Positions 41,842 to 51,285 are shown, counted from the stretch's first letter. The stretch: 64,000 bases of DNA from CAZOEL01 sp964578835 (GCA_964578835.1 CAZOEL010000005.1:1-64000); one strand, 5' to 3'. Numbers and translations are program-made. The notes: a model not told the origin generated them from the sequence alone.

Positions 41842-43098
41842 ATGGAATTGAAAGGCGGTCGTCGGGTTGTCGTTACGGGAATTGGCATTGTCTCACCTCT
41901 GGGAATTGGGCTCGAGCAGAATTGGTCCAATTTGATGGCTGGAAAATCGGGAATCGGGCCTATTACGCATTTCGATGCCGCCAGCTATGCAACTAAGATT
42001 GCGGGAGAAGTTAGAGATTATCACCCAGAGGAATTCATCCCGAAAAAAGAGCTCAGGAAGATGGACCCTTTCCTGCGGTTAGCGCTCGGAGCATCCCGAC
42101 TCGCGTTTGAAGATGGCAAGCTTACGATCGCTCCCGAGATCGCCGATAGGGCTGGAGTCTTTATTGGCTGCGGTCTCGGTGGGTTGACCACTATTGAAGA
42201 ATACCATAAGGTGCTCCTGGATTTTGGGCCCAAAAAGATGAGTCCGTTCTTCATCCCGATGCTTATCGGCAATATGGCTCCAGGGCTGATTTCGATCTAC
42301 CATGGCGCCAAGGGGCCTAATCTGGCTGTGCAGACGGCTTGCGCCGCCGGGACTCACGCAGTGGGGCAGTCGTTCCACATGATTAGATATGGCATGGCCG
42401 ACATCATGATAACCGGAGGCGTCGAATCGACTGTAACCCCTTTGGCTGTTTCCGGCTTCAATGCGATGCGGGCGCTTTCCACTAGAAATGATGAGCCGGA
42501 GAAGGCTTCTCGTCCTTTTGATAGAGACAGGGACGGTTTTGTTTTGGGCGAGGGCGCCAGTGTCTTGATTCTCGAAGAAATGGACATGGCGTTGGAGCGA
42601 GGGGCGAAGATTTACGCGGAGGTGATCGGCTTTGGCGCCTCCGGGGATGCTTTTCATATGGCGGCGCCTGCCCCCGACGGCGAAGGCGCCGTTAGATGCA
42701 TGCGCAATGCTTTGGCCGATGCGCAAGTAAAGCCGGAAGAGGTTGAGTACATCAATGCGCATGGAACCTCGACCGACCTCAATGACAAGTATGAAACTCA
42801 GGCGATAAAAACGGTTTTCGGCGAGCACGCGTGGAAAATAGCGGTGAGCTCGACAAAATCCATGACCGGCCATCTCCTCGGAGCGGCGGGAGGCCTCGAG
42901 GCCGCCTACACTTCGCTCGTTCTCGAGAGACAGTGGATACCGCCGACAATCAACTATGAGAATCCTGATCCTGACTGCGATCTGGATTATGTGCCCAATA
43001 AAGGCCGCGAAGCCAGGATGGAAGTCGCGCTTTCAAATTCGTTCGGCTTTGGCGGAACAAACGGGACTCTCGTCTTCCGGAAATGGTCTGGGAAGTAG
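41842..43098 (+). CDS. fabF: 3-oxoacyl-ACP synthase II FabF
   Basis: 418 residues, condensing enzyme of fatty-acid elongation. Catalytic Cys in QTACAAGTHAVG, His in NAHGTSTDLND and His in KSMTGHLLGAAG. It starts MELKGGRRVVVTGIGIVSPL; ATG 41842 follows GGAGAGAAAGG and gives the family length. A longer frame starts with TTG at 41821. Confidence 0.96.
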   Translation: MELKGGRRVVVTGIGIVSPLGIGLEQNWSNLMAGKSGIGPITHFDAASYATKIAGEVRDYHPEEFIPKKELRKMDPFLRLALGASRLAFEDGKLTIAPEIADRAGVFIGCGLGGLTTIEEYHKVLLDFGPKKMSPFFIPMLIGNMAPGLISIYHGAKGPNLAVQTACAAGTHAVGQSFHMIRYGMADIMITGGVESTVTPLAVSGFNAMRALSTRNDEPEKASRPFDRDRDGFVLGEGASVLILEEMDMALERGAKIYAEVIGFGASGDAFHMAAPAPDGEGAVRCMRNALADAQVKPEEVEYINAHGTSTDLNDKYETQAIKTVFGEHAWKIAVSSTKSMTGHLLGAAGGLEAAYTSLVLERQWIPPTINYENPDPDCDLDYVPNKGREARMEVALSNSFGFGGTNGTLVFRKWSGK

Positions 43099-43164
43099 CC
43101 TCTCGAGAAAAGACCGTTCTTTGGGGTTAAGTCTGGAACGTGCGCCGCACAAAAAGAGCTTTAT

Positions 43165-43599
43165 ATGAAAATAATAATCGGGTGCGATCATGGAGGATTC
43201 GAGCTCAAGGCAAAGATAGCGCCTCTTTTGATATCTGAGGGCCATGAAGTGCTGGATATCGGCGTTGATAGCTTGGAATCCGTGGATTATCCACTGTATG
43301 CGGTCAGGGTGGGCAAAGCTGTTGCCGGCGGCGAGGCTGACCGAGGCGTTTTGATATGCGGAAGCGGCATTGGGATGTGCATCGCTGCGAATCGCGTCCC
43401 GGGCGTTCGGGCTGTGAACGCCTCAGAGCCTTATAGCGCCAAGATGAGTCGTCATCACAACGACAGCAATGTCTTGTGCCTTGGCGGTCGCTTTATCGGC
43501 TTGGACATGGCCGTCGAAATCGTAAGCGTTTGGCTGAAGGAGCCCTTCGATGGAGGGCGCCATGAGAGGCGGGTAAGATTGATTGATGAGCTGATCTAA
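43165..43599 (+). CDS. rpiB: Ribose-5-phosphate isomerase B
   Basis: 144 residues. IIGCDHGGFELKAKIAPLL at the start and VLICGSGIGMCIAANRVPGV at the active site (Cys in CGSGIG). EPYSAKMSRHHNDSNVLCLG completes the RpiB pattern. Converts ribose 5-phosphate and ribulose 5-phosphate. Next to fabF and glyA, which is a common arrangement. Confidence 0.96.
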   Translation: MKIIIGCDHGGFELKAKIAPLLISEGHEVLDIGVDSLESVDYPLYAVRVGKAVAGGEADRGVLICGSGIGMCIAANRVPGVRAVNASEPYSAKMSRHHNDSNVLCLGGRFIGLDMAVEIVSVWLKEPFDGGRHERRVRLIDELI

Positions 43600-43729
43600 T
43601 ATCGATGTATATTTATGGGGTGTCCGGAAACCAGGATTGAGCGTCCGGCTGGAAGATCGAAAGCGGCAATCTTGGGGCGTGTGGCTTGAAAGCTTTGGAA
43701 TTTGTCTTTTTTCAGGAAGGAACTGAGGG

Positions 43730-44965
43730 ATGTCTAGTCTTGAGGCCATTGATCCGGAAATCGCACAAGTGATCCGGGCGGAAGAAGACCGACAGCGGGG
43801 AAAACTAGAGCTCATTGCTTCGGAAAACTTTGTGAGCTCTGCGGTTCGGGAAGCTCAGGGATCCGTTTTAACCAACAAATACGCCGAGGGGTATCCTGGC
43901 AAGAGATACTACGGCGGCTGCGAATTTGTGGATATGGCTGAAACGCTTGCCCAAGAACGTGCGAAGCAGCTCTTTGAGGCTGAGTACGCCAACGTTCAAC
44001 CACATTCGGGTTCGCAGGCCAATATGGCTGTCTATTTCTCCGTTCTTGAGCATGGCGCCACGATTCTCGGTATGGATTTGCGGCAGGGGGGACACCTTAC
44101 CCATGGCAGTCCGGCCAGTTTTTCCGGAAAGCTCTTCAATGTGGTCTCATACGGCGTGCGGCGAGACACCCAGACCATAGACTACGATCAAGTATCGCAA
44201 TTGGCGCTTCAGCACCGTCCCAAGCTTATCGTCGCCGGCGCAAGCGCGTATCCACGCATCATCGATTTCCCACGCTTCCGGGCAATTGCCGATGAAGTAG
44301 GCGCTTATCTCATGGTGGACATGGCTCACATCGCGGGCCTAGTCTGCGCCGGGCTACACCCGAATCCCGTCTTTCATTCCGACTTTGTTACTTCAACGAC
44401 TCACAAGACGCTTAGGGGGCCGCGAGGCGGTCTGATTCTCTCGCACTCCAAGTATAGCAAGGTGTTGGACAGCCAAATTTTTCCGGGAATCCAGGGTGGA
44501 CCGCTCATGCACGTTATCGCGGCCAAGGCCGTGGCTTTCAAAGAAGCTCAGCAGCCCGAATTCAAAGACTACCAAGCTCGAATACTCGCCAACAGTAAAC
44601 GCTTGGCCGCCGAGCTCATGAATCTCGGTTACCGGTTGGTGTCCGGGGGCACAGACAACCATCTCATGCTTGTCGACCTTGTTCCCCAGGGGCTTACGGG
44701 GAAGATTGCCGAAGAAGCCCTCGATCTCGCCGGAATTACCGTCAATAAGAACTCCATACCCTTCGATCCACAAAGCCCGAAGGTAACGAGCGGCATCCGC
44801 ATCGGCACTCCCGCTGCTACTACGCGCGGCATGGCGCCCGAGGACATGGCGATGGTGGCCGACTTCATTGACCGAGCATTGAAAGCGACCGGTGATGAAG
44901 TGAAGCTTAAAGGCCTGAGACGGGAAGTGGCTGAGTTTTGCTCCTCTTTTCCACTCCATAAGTGA
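43730..44965 (+). CDS. glyA: Serine hydroxymethyltransferase
   Basis: 411 residues, PLP enzyme forming glycine and methylene-tetrahydrofolate from serine. LIASENFVS at the start, PHSGSQANMAVY, the PLP lysine in TSTTHKTLRGPRGGLI, and GIRIGTPAATTRGM. Upstream sequence (43600-43729) shows no glycine riboswitch. Ribosome binding site CAGGAAGGAA precedes ATG 43730. Confidence 0.97.
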   Translation: MSSLEAIDPEIAQVIRAEEDRQRGKLELIASENFVSSAVREAQGSVLTNKYAEGYPGKRYYGGCEFVDMAETLAQERAKQLFEAEYANVQPHSGSQANMAVYFSVLEHGATILGMDLRQGGHLTHGSPASFSGKLFNVVSYGVRRDTQTIDYDQVSQLALQHRPKLIVAGASAYPRIIDFPRFRAIADEVGAYLMVDMAHIAGLVCAGLHPNPVFHSDFVTSTTHKTLRGPRGGLILSHSKYSKVLDSQIFPGIQGGPLMHVIAAKAVAFKEAQQPEFKDYQARILANSKRLAAELMNLGYRLVSGGTDNHLMLVDLVPQGLTGKIAEEALDLAGITVNKNSIPFDPQSPKVTSGIRIGTPAATTRGMAPEDMAMVADFIDRALKATGDEVKLKGLRREVAEFCSSFPLHK

Positions 44966-45166
44966 GAAGTGGCCGCCTTGTGCAAGAGCTTTTGAATATT
45001 CGAGCTGAAGGCCTTGTAGGCTATCGTCGCGGTTTTTTTGTTCTAGACCGGGATGAATATGCGTCGCCGCCTGCATGGGATGTTCTTATTTCCTCACTCT
45101 GGATGTCAGCGCCGCAGATGACGTTGTTACCATAGCTGCTCGGCCGGCTTTTCGCGTCCGCGCCTG

Positions 45167-46318
45167 GTGAATGAGCCGTCGAACATGATCCAACAGTCAG
45201 ATGTCTCCAAGGACCGGTTTTACATGAAGGAAGCTCTGCGTCTTGCCATGAGGGGGCAAGGACGCACGAGCCCGAACCCGATGGTGGGAGCCGTGGTGGT
45301 TCAGGGCGATGTGGTCGTGGGCAAAGGCTATCATGAGCGAGTGGGCGGTCCTCACGCAGAGGTGAATGCTTTGCGGGAAGCGGGCGAGAAGGCTAAAGGA
45401 GCGACTCTTTACGTGACTCTCGAGCCTTGCAATCACCATGGACGAACTCCTCCCTGCACCCTTTCAGTCCTGGCGGCAAAGATCTCACGAGTTGTGGTGG
45501 GAATGAGCGACCCCAATCCTCGCGTGGAAGGAGGAGGCGCCGATTTTCTTCGCAATCACGGGGTGAGAGTCGATAGCGGCGTTCTCGAAAAGGAATGCAG
45601 AAGCATTAACCAAGCTTTTATCAAACACGTGACCAAGGGCATTCCGTTTGTTATGCTTAAAACGGCGGCGACTTTGGACGGGAGAATCGCCACCCGGACC
45701 GGGGATGCCAGATGGATCAGCAACGAGAAGTCGAGACGCTATGTTCACCGGCTAAGATGCTCTCTTGACGGCATACTGGTCGGTATCGGCACTGTATTGC
45801 AGGACGATCCCTTGCTGACGGCGAGAGTGCCGGGAAGGAACGCTGCCTGCCGACAGCCGGTGCGTGTTGTTCTCGACAGCTGCTTAAAGCTTCCTTTGGG
45901 CTGTCAGCTGGTAAGGACGGCTAAGGAAGTCCCGCTTTGGGTCGCCTGTTCAGACGGGGCTCCAAGACAGAACGAAGCCCAATTGACAGAAGCGGGCGCT
46001 CTTGTTCTTCGTTTGCCCGGCGGGGATAGTCGGGTGGAGCTTCAGACCCTTCTTGCCGAGCTTGGGAAACGTCAGGTGACGAGCCTGCTTGTGGAAGGAG
46101 GCGCTCGGGTGATCGGCTCTTTTCTGGATAACGGGCTTGTCGATGAAGCTCTCTTTTTCTTCGCCCCGAAAATACTAGGCGATTCGGAAGGAGTTCCCAT
46201 GGCGTCGGGCGCGCCTCGAATGGAAATGGCGGAGGCGCTCCAGGTCTACGATGTTCGCGTGAAGCGCTTTGATGAAGATGTCATGCTGCATGTGAGATTG
46301 AACGAACAGCCCTTCTGA
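45167..46318 (+). CDS. ribD: Bifunctional diaminohydroxyphosphoribosylaminopyrimidine deaminase/reductase
   Basis: 383 residues. The deaminase half has GGPHAEVNALREAGEKAKGA and VTLEPCNHHGRTPPC (zinc His and two Cys); the reductase half includes LKTAATLDGRIATRTGDARW and LLVEGGARVIGSFL. The start is GTG 45167, ATG 45185 or slightly later; no strong binding site. First gene of the riboflavin cluster, 201 bp after glyA. No FMN riboswitch could be seen in front of it. Confidence 0.95.
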   Translation: MNEPSNMIQQSDVSKDRFYMKEALRLAMRGQGRTSPNPMVGAVVVQGDVVVGKGYHERVGGPHAEVNALREAGEKAKGATLYVTLEPCNHHGRTPPCTLSVLAAKISRVVVGMSDPNPRVEGGGADFLRNHGVRVDSGVLEKECRSINQAFIKHVTKGIPFVMLKTAATLDGRIATRTGDARWISNEKSRRYVHRLRCSLDGILVGIGTVLQDDPLLTARVPGRNAACRQPVRVVLDSCLKLPLGCQLVRTAKEVPLWVACSDGAPRQNEAQLTEAGALVLRLPGGDSRVELQTLLAELGKRQVTSLLVEGGARVIGSFLDNGLVDEALFFFAPKILGDSEGVPMASGAPRMEMAEALQVYDVRVKRFDEDVMLHVRLNEQPF

Positions 46319-46492
46319 AAATGAGAGGGATTACATCAGCTATTGACGAAAGGGTTTTTGGCAATACCGCAAAAGTCACGCGGAGCGGATTGTTTTTCTC
46401 CTTATCCCTGAGGGAGGGGGGAGCGATAATGCCTCTTTGGGCAAGCGAAAAAGGTGATTCTTGAGGTTTTTGACCGGGATCAGGCGATAAAT

Positions 46493-47158
46493 ATGTTTAC
46501 GGGATTAATCGAGGGCACGGGGACATTGTTGCGGACCGATCGCCACGGAGCTGACTCTCGGATGGTCATTCGGGCTCATTACGCCATGGAGAGTCAAACC
46601 CTCGGGGAGAGCATCGCGGTTGACGGCGTTTGTCTCACCGCGGTTTCTTTTCAGGGCAACGTCTTCACAGCGGATGTCTCAGCGGAGACTCTGAGCAGAA
46701 CGACGCTGGGGCGCAAGAGTCCGGGGAGCCGTCTCAATTTGGAGCGCGCTTTGAAGATGGGGGACAGGCTTGGAGGGCACCTCGTGAGCGGTCATGTAGA
46801 CGGCATAGGGGCTCTCCGGGACCGCTTCATGGAAGGGCGCTCCTTGCGCCTTTTTTTCGAGATTCCTGTCGAATTGAGCCGCTACACCATTGAAAAGGGC
46901 TCTGTCGCGATAAATGGCGTGAGCCTTACTATAAACGGCTGCGATGACGGTCGCTTTGATGTGAACATTGTTCCCCATACGGTGAAAGAAACCACTATTG
47001 GCGATCTCCAGATTGGAGACGAGGTAAATATTGAAACGGATCTTATCGGCAAATACGTTGAGAAGATGTTCAGGAGTTGGAGGCCGGCTGCAGATAAGAC
47101 AGAGGAGAAAGTAGAACGCATAGACGCCGCATTCCTTCAGAAGCACGGATTTCTGTGA
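46493..47158 (+). CDS. ribE: Riboflavin synthase, alpha chain
   Basis: 221 residues made of two lumazine-binding repeats: MFTGLIEGTGTLLR at the start, GESIAVDGVCLTAVSFQG, then GHLVSGHVDGIGALRDRFME and GSVAINGVSLTINGCDDG. ATG 46493 is the family start; the frame is open to 46454. Catalyses the dismutation of two lumazines. Followed 146 bp later by ribBA; a short hairpin (GAAGAGACCC/GGGTCTTC at about 47257-47275) lies between them. Confidence 0.95.
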   Translation: MFTGLIEGTGTLLRTDRHGADSRMVIRAHYAMESQTLGESIAVDGVCLTAVSFQGNVFTADVSAETLSRTTLGRKSPGSRLNLERALKMGDRLGGHLVSGHVDGIGALRDRFMEGRSLRLFFEIPVELSRYTIEKGSVAINGVSLTINGCDDGRFDVNIVPHTVKETTIGDLQIGDEVNIETDLIGKYVEKMFRSWRPAADKTEEKVERIDAAFLQKHGFL

Positions 47159-47304
47159 TGGATGCCTTCAAGAAGCCTCCACAGTCAGGCTTTTTCGCTA
47201 GCGTTGTGAACGCCCGTCCTTCGTGGTATAAATATCTGTTTGCGATTTGCTTTGAAGAGACCCCGCCGGGTCTTCTATTCATTTTAGAGAAGGAGTAACG
47301 AGCA

Positions 47305-48537
47305 ATGCCTGTGGCAACTATCCCTGAGGCGTTGGAAGACATTCGCCAGGGCAAAATGGTCATTTTGGTCGATGATGAAGATCGGGAAAACGAAGGCGAC
47401 CTTTGCATGGCCGCAGAAAAGACAACGCCCGAAGCAATCAATTTCATGGCGAAATTCGGCCGCGGCCTCATTTGTCTCTCTCTGACCCCCGATTATGTTG
47501 AACGCCTGCGGCTTCCGATGATGGTGAGCAATAACCTCTCACGCTTTCAAACCGGATTTACTATTTCGATCGAGGCCAGGCATGGCGTTTCTACCGGAAT
47601 AAGCGCCGCGGACAGGGCTCACACGATTCTTACGGCTATTGCCGATAGTGCTAGGGCGGAGGATATCGTAAGTCCGGGGCATATTTTTCCGTTGCGGGCC
47701 AGAAAAGGCGGAGTGCTTGTAAGAACCGGCCAGACGGAAGGCTCTGTGGATTTGGCGCGTTTGGCCGGCATGAGAAGCGCCGGCGTCATCTGCGAGATTA
47801 TGAAAGATGACGGTTCCATGGCGCGAATGCCCGACCTGGAAATTTTCGCAAAAGAGCATGACTTAAAGATCGTGACTGTTGCCGATATCATCAAATACCG
47901 AATGCAGAACGAGCTTTTCGTCAAACGCGCGGCTTCGGCAAAGCTCCCGACTTCTTTCGGCGAGTTCCAGATGCTGGCTTACACCAACGACATTGACGAA
48001 TATTGCCACCTTGCTCTGGTGAGAGGCGAGATTAGTCCTGAGGATGAGGTCCTTGTTCGCGTGCATTCTGAATGCCTTACGGGGGATGTTTTCGGTTCTC
48101 TGCGATGCGACTGCGGCGGGCAGCTCAGGGCTGCGATGAGGCAGATTGCGAAAGATAACAAAGGCGTGATACTCTACATGAGAAATCATGAGGGCCGCGG
48201 CATCGGGTTGCTGAACAAAATCAAGGCCTACGCCCTTCAGGAGAAGGGATACGACACGGTCGAGGCGAACAAGGCGCTCGGCTTCCAGGCTGACCTTCGA
48301 GACTATGGAATCGGCGCTCAAATGCTGGTTGACCTCGGTGTGAAAAAGATGCGCCTCATGACGAATAATCCCACCAAAATAGTCGGACTTCAGGGCTACG
48401 GGATAAGCATTACGGACAGAGTGCCTCTCGAGATTCCCCCCAACGAATGCAACATAAATTACTTGAGCACTAAATGCACAAAGATGGGGCACATACTGAC
48501 CTGCATCCAGGAGGAAGTGGAAAATGAAAACATTTGA
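47305..48537 (+). CDS. ribBA: Bifunctional DHBP synthase/GTP cyclohydrolase II
   Basis: 410 residues. The N-terminal DHBP synthase has VILVDDEDRENEGDL-type residues (VDDEDRENEGD), and the C-terminal cyclohydrolase has zinc Cys in HSECLTGDVFGSLRCDCG, then NHEGRGIGLLNKIKAYALQ. Supplies both precursors of the lumazine step. AGAAGGAG precedes the ATG. It overlaps ribH by 14 bp. Confidence 0.96.
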   Translation: MPVATIPEALEDIRQGKMVILVDDEDRENEGDLCMAAEKTTPEAINFMAKFGRGLICLSLTPDYVERLRLPMMVSNNLSRFQTGFTISIEARHGVSTGISAADRAHTILTAIADSARAEDIVSPGHIFPLRARKGGVLVRTGQTEGSVDLARLAGMRSAGVICEIMKDDGSMARMPDLEIFAKEHDLKIVTVADIIKYRMQNELFVKRAASAKLPTSFGEFQMLAYTNDIDEYCHLALVRGEISPEDEVLVRVHSECLTGDVFGSLRCDCGGQLRAAMRQIAKDNKGVILYMRNHEGRGIGLLNKIKAYALQEKGYDTVEANKALGFQADLRDYGIGAQMLVDLGVKKMRLMTNNPTKIVGLQGYGISITDRVPLEIPPNECNINYLSTKCTKMGHILTCIQEEVENENI

Positions 48538-48991
48538 AGGCAAGCTTCTGGCCAAGGATCTTAGATTTGGAATTATCGTGAGCCGGTTCAACGATTTTAT
48601 CTGCGATCGCCTGCTGGGGGGAGCCGTGGACGCCTTGGTGAGGAGCGGCGCCGAAGAGGGAGATATTGACGTCTTCAAAGTGCCCGGCGCGTTCGAAATT
48701 CCTCTTGTAGCCAAAAAAGTGGCCGCCGCCGGCCGTTATGATGCGCTGATATGTCTTGGCGCTGTGATTCGAGGTTCTACGCCGCATTTTGACTATGTGG
48801 CCAATGAAGTGTCGAAGGGAATTGCTACGGTGAGCCTGGAGACGGGTGTGCCCATAGCTTTTGGAGTGCTTACAACGGACACTCTGGAACAGGCGATCGA
48901 AAGGGCCGGCTCCAAGGCGGGCAACAAGGGCTGGGATGCGGCTTTTACTGCCATTGAGATGGTTAATCTGTTCAAGCAGGTCGATCAATAA
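48524..48991 (+). CDS. ribH: 6,7-dimethyl-8-ribityllumazine synthase
   Basis: 155 residues. GIIVSRFNDFICDRLLGGAV, VPGAFEIPLVAKKVA, the catalytic His region GAVIRGSTPHFDYVANEV and IPVAFGVLTT-like VPIAFGVLTTDTLEQA, followed by NKGWDAAFTAIEM. Forms capsid-like complexes in many bacteria. Translation is coupled to ribBA. Confidence 0.97.
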   Translation: MKTFEGKLLAKDLRFGIIVSRFNDFICDRLLGGAVDALVRSGAEEGDIDVFKVPGAFEIPLVAKKVAAAGRYDALICLGAVIRGSTPHFDYVANEVSKGIATVSLETGVPIAFGVLTTDTLEQAIERAGSKAGNKGWDAAFTAIEMVNLFKQVDQ

Positions 48992-49080
48992 TGCGTTCAG
49001 TCGAGGCTCAAAAATATCGGCCCTCGATCTAATTTCCATGCGATTTCTTCAGTCGGCCTCCTTGGGACTGAGAATGGCGG

Positions 49081-49184
49081 CAGCAATTCTAAATTTGAGG
49101 CGGCATAGCAGAGGCAAAAGATTTTTTGCCCCTGCTATATGGTTGCAATTCGGAGTGTGCTCTGCTGCAAATTTAGAATTGCTG
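49081..49184. repeat. 104-bp nested palindromic element
   Basis: Outer arms CAGCAATTCTAAATTTG (49081-49097) and its exact complement (49168-49184). Inside is a second hairpin, ATAGCAGAGGCAA (49105-49117) with TTGCCCCTGCTAT (49126-49138), one mismatch. No coding frame. It lies between ribH and nusB. A small mobile repeat or a structured RNA would both fit. Confidence 0.75.
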
Positions 49185-49317
49185 GAATGGCGGGCTATAC
49201 GTGGCGTAAGCCGATGGTTATCATGTAGGCAGTTTAGAAGTTGATTTCCTTTCAATTCAAGGAATGCTCTTCAAGGTGTTCCCGAACCTAAATTCTGGTT
49301 CATTTTAGGATATTGTT

Positions 49318-49761
49318 ATGGGTAGGCGTAGACGTGCCCGGGAAACGGCGCTTCAGATCCTTTACCAGATTGAAATGACTGAGACTCCTCATAATGAGGC
49401 GTTGGCCCTCTATCATGAGTCATTTGAGGCGCCTTCATCCGTTTGGCCCTTTACCGAACAATTGGTGCAAGGGGTTCAGACGCACAAGGCGGATATCGAT
49501 CAGCTTATTGTCGCGGCCTCAGAACACTGGCGGTTGGAGCGCATGTCGCTCGTCGATCGAAACATCCTTCGGATTGCCCTTTTTGAGATGCTCTACTGCG
49601 CGGATATTCCTCCTAAAGTATCGATCAATGAGGCCGTCGACTTGGGAAAGACCTTCGGGACCGAAGAATCAGGCGCTTTCATAAACGGCATCTTGGATCA
49701 TATCCTCCCTGAATTGCGCAAAGAAGGACGGATAGAATACAAGCCGGCGGCCGAGCTCTAG
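49318..49761 (+). CDS. nusB: Transcription antitermination factor NusB
   Basis: 147 residues. RRRARETALQILYQIEM start, LERMSLVDRNILRIALFEML and SINEAVDLGKTFGTEESGAF-INGIL blocks. Works with NusE on rRNA antitermination. The nested palindromic element separates it from ribH, so it may not be in the same transcript. A strong terminator follows at 49858. Confidence 0.96.
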   Translation: MGRRRRARETALQILYQIEMTETPHNEALALYHESFEAPSSVWPFTEQLVQGVQTHKADIDQLIVAASEHWRLERMSLVDRNILRIALFEMLYCADIPPKVSINEAVDLGKTFGTEESGAFINGILDHILPELRKEGRIEYKPAAEL

Positions 49762-49857
49762 AGACTCGATACTCTTCTACCGACTGTCCCCGTCGGATGG
49801 ATCGGCTACCTGCGTATGCTGTTGATGAGGTAGAGATGAAGATGGTTTGAGAGGCAG

Positions 49858-49888
49858 CGGGAGAAAGGGAAATCCTTTCTCCCGTTTT
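49858..49888 (+). terminator. Rho-independent terminator after nusB
   Basis: CGGGAGAAAGG (49858-49868) pairs perfectly with CCTTTCTCCCG (49874-49884), loop GAAAT, followed by TTTTGATTTT. It ends the long rib-nusB run. Confidence 0.9.
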
Positions 49889-50072
49889 GATTTTCCTTGC
49901 AAGATAGAGCTTGATTTTCGGCTTCCGGCATAGAATGCATCCTCCATCGCTCGATTCGAGCGAGTCCTGTTGTCGCACTAAATCGAATCCGATGAGTCCC
50001 ATGAAGAACGAGTATAACTTTTGCATATGATTGAAGCGATGTTTTGCTCATATCATTTTGGAGGAATCGGTT
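49889..50072. other. Intergenic region before the lysozyme-like gene
   Basis: No gene seen. A short perfect palindrome (TCGCTCGA/TCGAGCGA, about 49947-49963) is present. TTTGGAGGAATC just before 50073 is a strong ribosome binding site. Confidence 0.4.
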
Positions 50073-51152
50073 ATGGCGATGACAAAGGGTTTAAATGGCT
50101 CAAACCAAGTCAGAAATCGAATTGACAAGGAGTGGGCATACCGTTCGCTAAACTCGGCCAATCAGCAGAAGCTTTTCCAAACAACGCTCAACCGAGCCCT
50201 GAAGGATGGGGAAAAGAATGCCGGTAGGGAAATTAGTTCCTTCCAGCAGGATATTGGTCAGTTGCAGGGCTCTGTTGACAGTAGCGGAAGCGTTGATCTT
50301 GCGCCGAGAGGGGGAGGCGCTTCTACATCCGCCTCCGTTGGAATGGACGGCCTCTCTGCATCGGCTTTGATGAAGTTAAACGCTTTAGTCCCTGCGCTCC
50401 GCAATCCCAGGGGCGGCTATCCCAGGAGCCAAAGCGCTGTTTCCGGCGGTGATGAAGACTATCAGAGTGCTGCAGGCAAAGCGGCTTCCTTTAGGTCCGG
50501 CGCGGGCGCGGGGAGGTTTGGAGCGCTCTCCGCCAAGTTCGAATCAGGCGAGTCAGGCTTGGATGCAATCGGTTACGATAAGAATGGTGGAACATCTTAT
50601 GGGCTTTACCAGATATCTTCCAAATCCGGAACCATGCGGCAGTTTATCAATTACTTAGAGGATCACGCGCCGGACTGGGCTGAGAGGCTCAGTTCCTCCG
50701 GTCCTGCCAACACGGGAGGTCGACGCGGGAGAATGGCTGCCGAATGGAAGGAAATTGCGGCTGAGGAGCCTGAGATTTTTGAAAAGCTTCAGCACTCCTT
50801 TATCCAGGAGACTCACTACGATCCAGCCGCAGAGGAAATCGAGCGAAGGACAGGGATCAATATCGACAAGCAGCCCAAGGCATTGCAGGAGGTGCTCTGG
50901 AGCACTTCAGTCCAGCATGGGCCCAAGGGCGCGGCCAACCTTTTTTGCAGAGCCATCGATAAAGGCGACTACACGGAGGAAAATCTGAAGCCGGAAGCCC
51001 TGATCGAATCCATCTACAACATGAGGGGCAAACAGTTCGGAAGCTCTACTTCGGCCGTGCGAGCCTCTGTGAGAAGGCGATTCTCGGAAGAAAAGGAAAT
51101 GGCGATTGCTATGCTGGATGATGAGTCGGCAGCGGTGAAGGCTGAAGCATAG
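50073..51152 (+). CDS. Lysozyme-like peptidoglycan-hydrolase domain protein
   Basis: 359 residues. The first 130 are polar, helical and then Ser/Gly/Ala-rich (SSGSVDLAPRGGGASTSASV), without a signal peptide. The C-terminal 200 resemble phage/VgrG-type muramidase domains: AKFESGESGLDAIGYDKNGG (probable catalytic Glu), TSYGLYQISSKSGTMRQFIN, and LQEVLWSTSVQHGPKGAANL. Such enzymes can be flagellar or secretion-system hydrolases. No phage or secretion genes are next to it. ATG 50073 has GGAGG 9 bases before it. Confidence 0.65.
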   Translation: MAMTKGLNGSNQVRNRIDKEWAYRSLNSANQQKLFQTTLNRALKDGEKNAGREISSFQQDIGQLQGSVDSSGSVDLAPRGGGASTSASVGMDGLSASALMKLNALVPALRNPRGGYPRSQSAVSGGDEDYQSAAGKAASFRSGAGAGRFGALSAKFESGESGLDAIGYDKNGGTSYGLYQISSKSGTMRQFINYLEDHAPDWAERLSSSGPANTGGRRGRMAAEWKEIAAEEPEIFEKLQHSFIQETHYDPAAEEIERRTGINIDKQPKALQEVLWSTSVQHGPKGAANLFCRAIDKGDYTEENLKPEALIESIYNMRGKQFGSSTSAVRASVRRRFSEEKEMAIAMLDDESAAVKAEA

Positions 51153-51285
51153 TGCAGTTTTTGTAGAGGCCTTATATTTAAGAAGTGGCTGTTAGCGCTT
51201 GAAGACGGCTGATTACTGTGGCTTGACGCTGTTCCGAAGGCCCAGGGCTCATGTGTGTCGATAGAAGACCTTTGGGAGAATCCGA

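Noticed and set aside
44978..45136. Small frame between glyA and ribD
   Set aside because: A GTG-started frame of about 50 codons (contains RRGFFVLDRDEYASPP) is open where nrdR sometimes lies, but it matches neither NrdR nor a dCMP deaminase and has no binding site.
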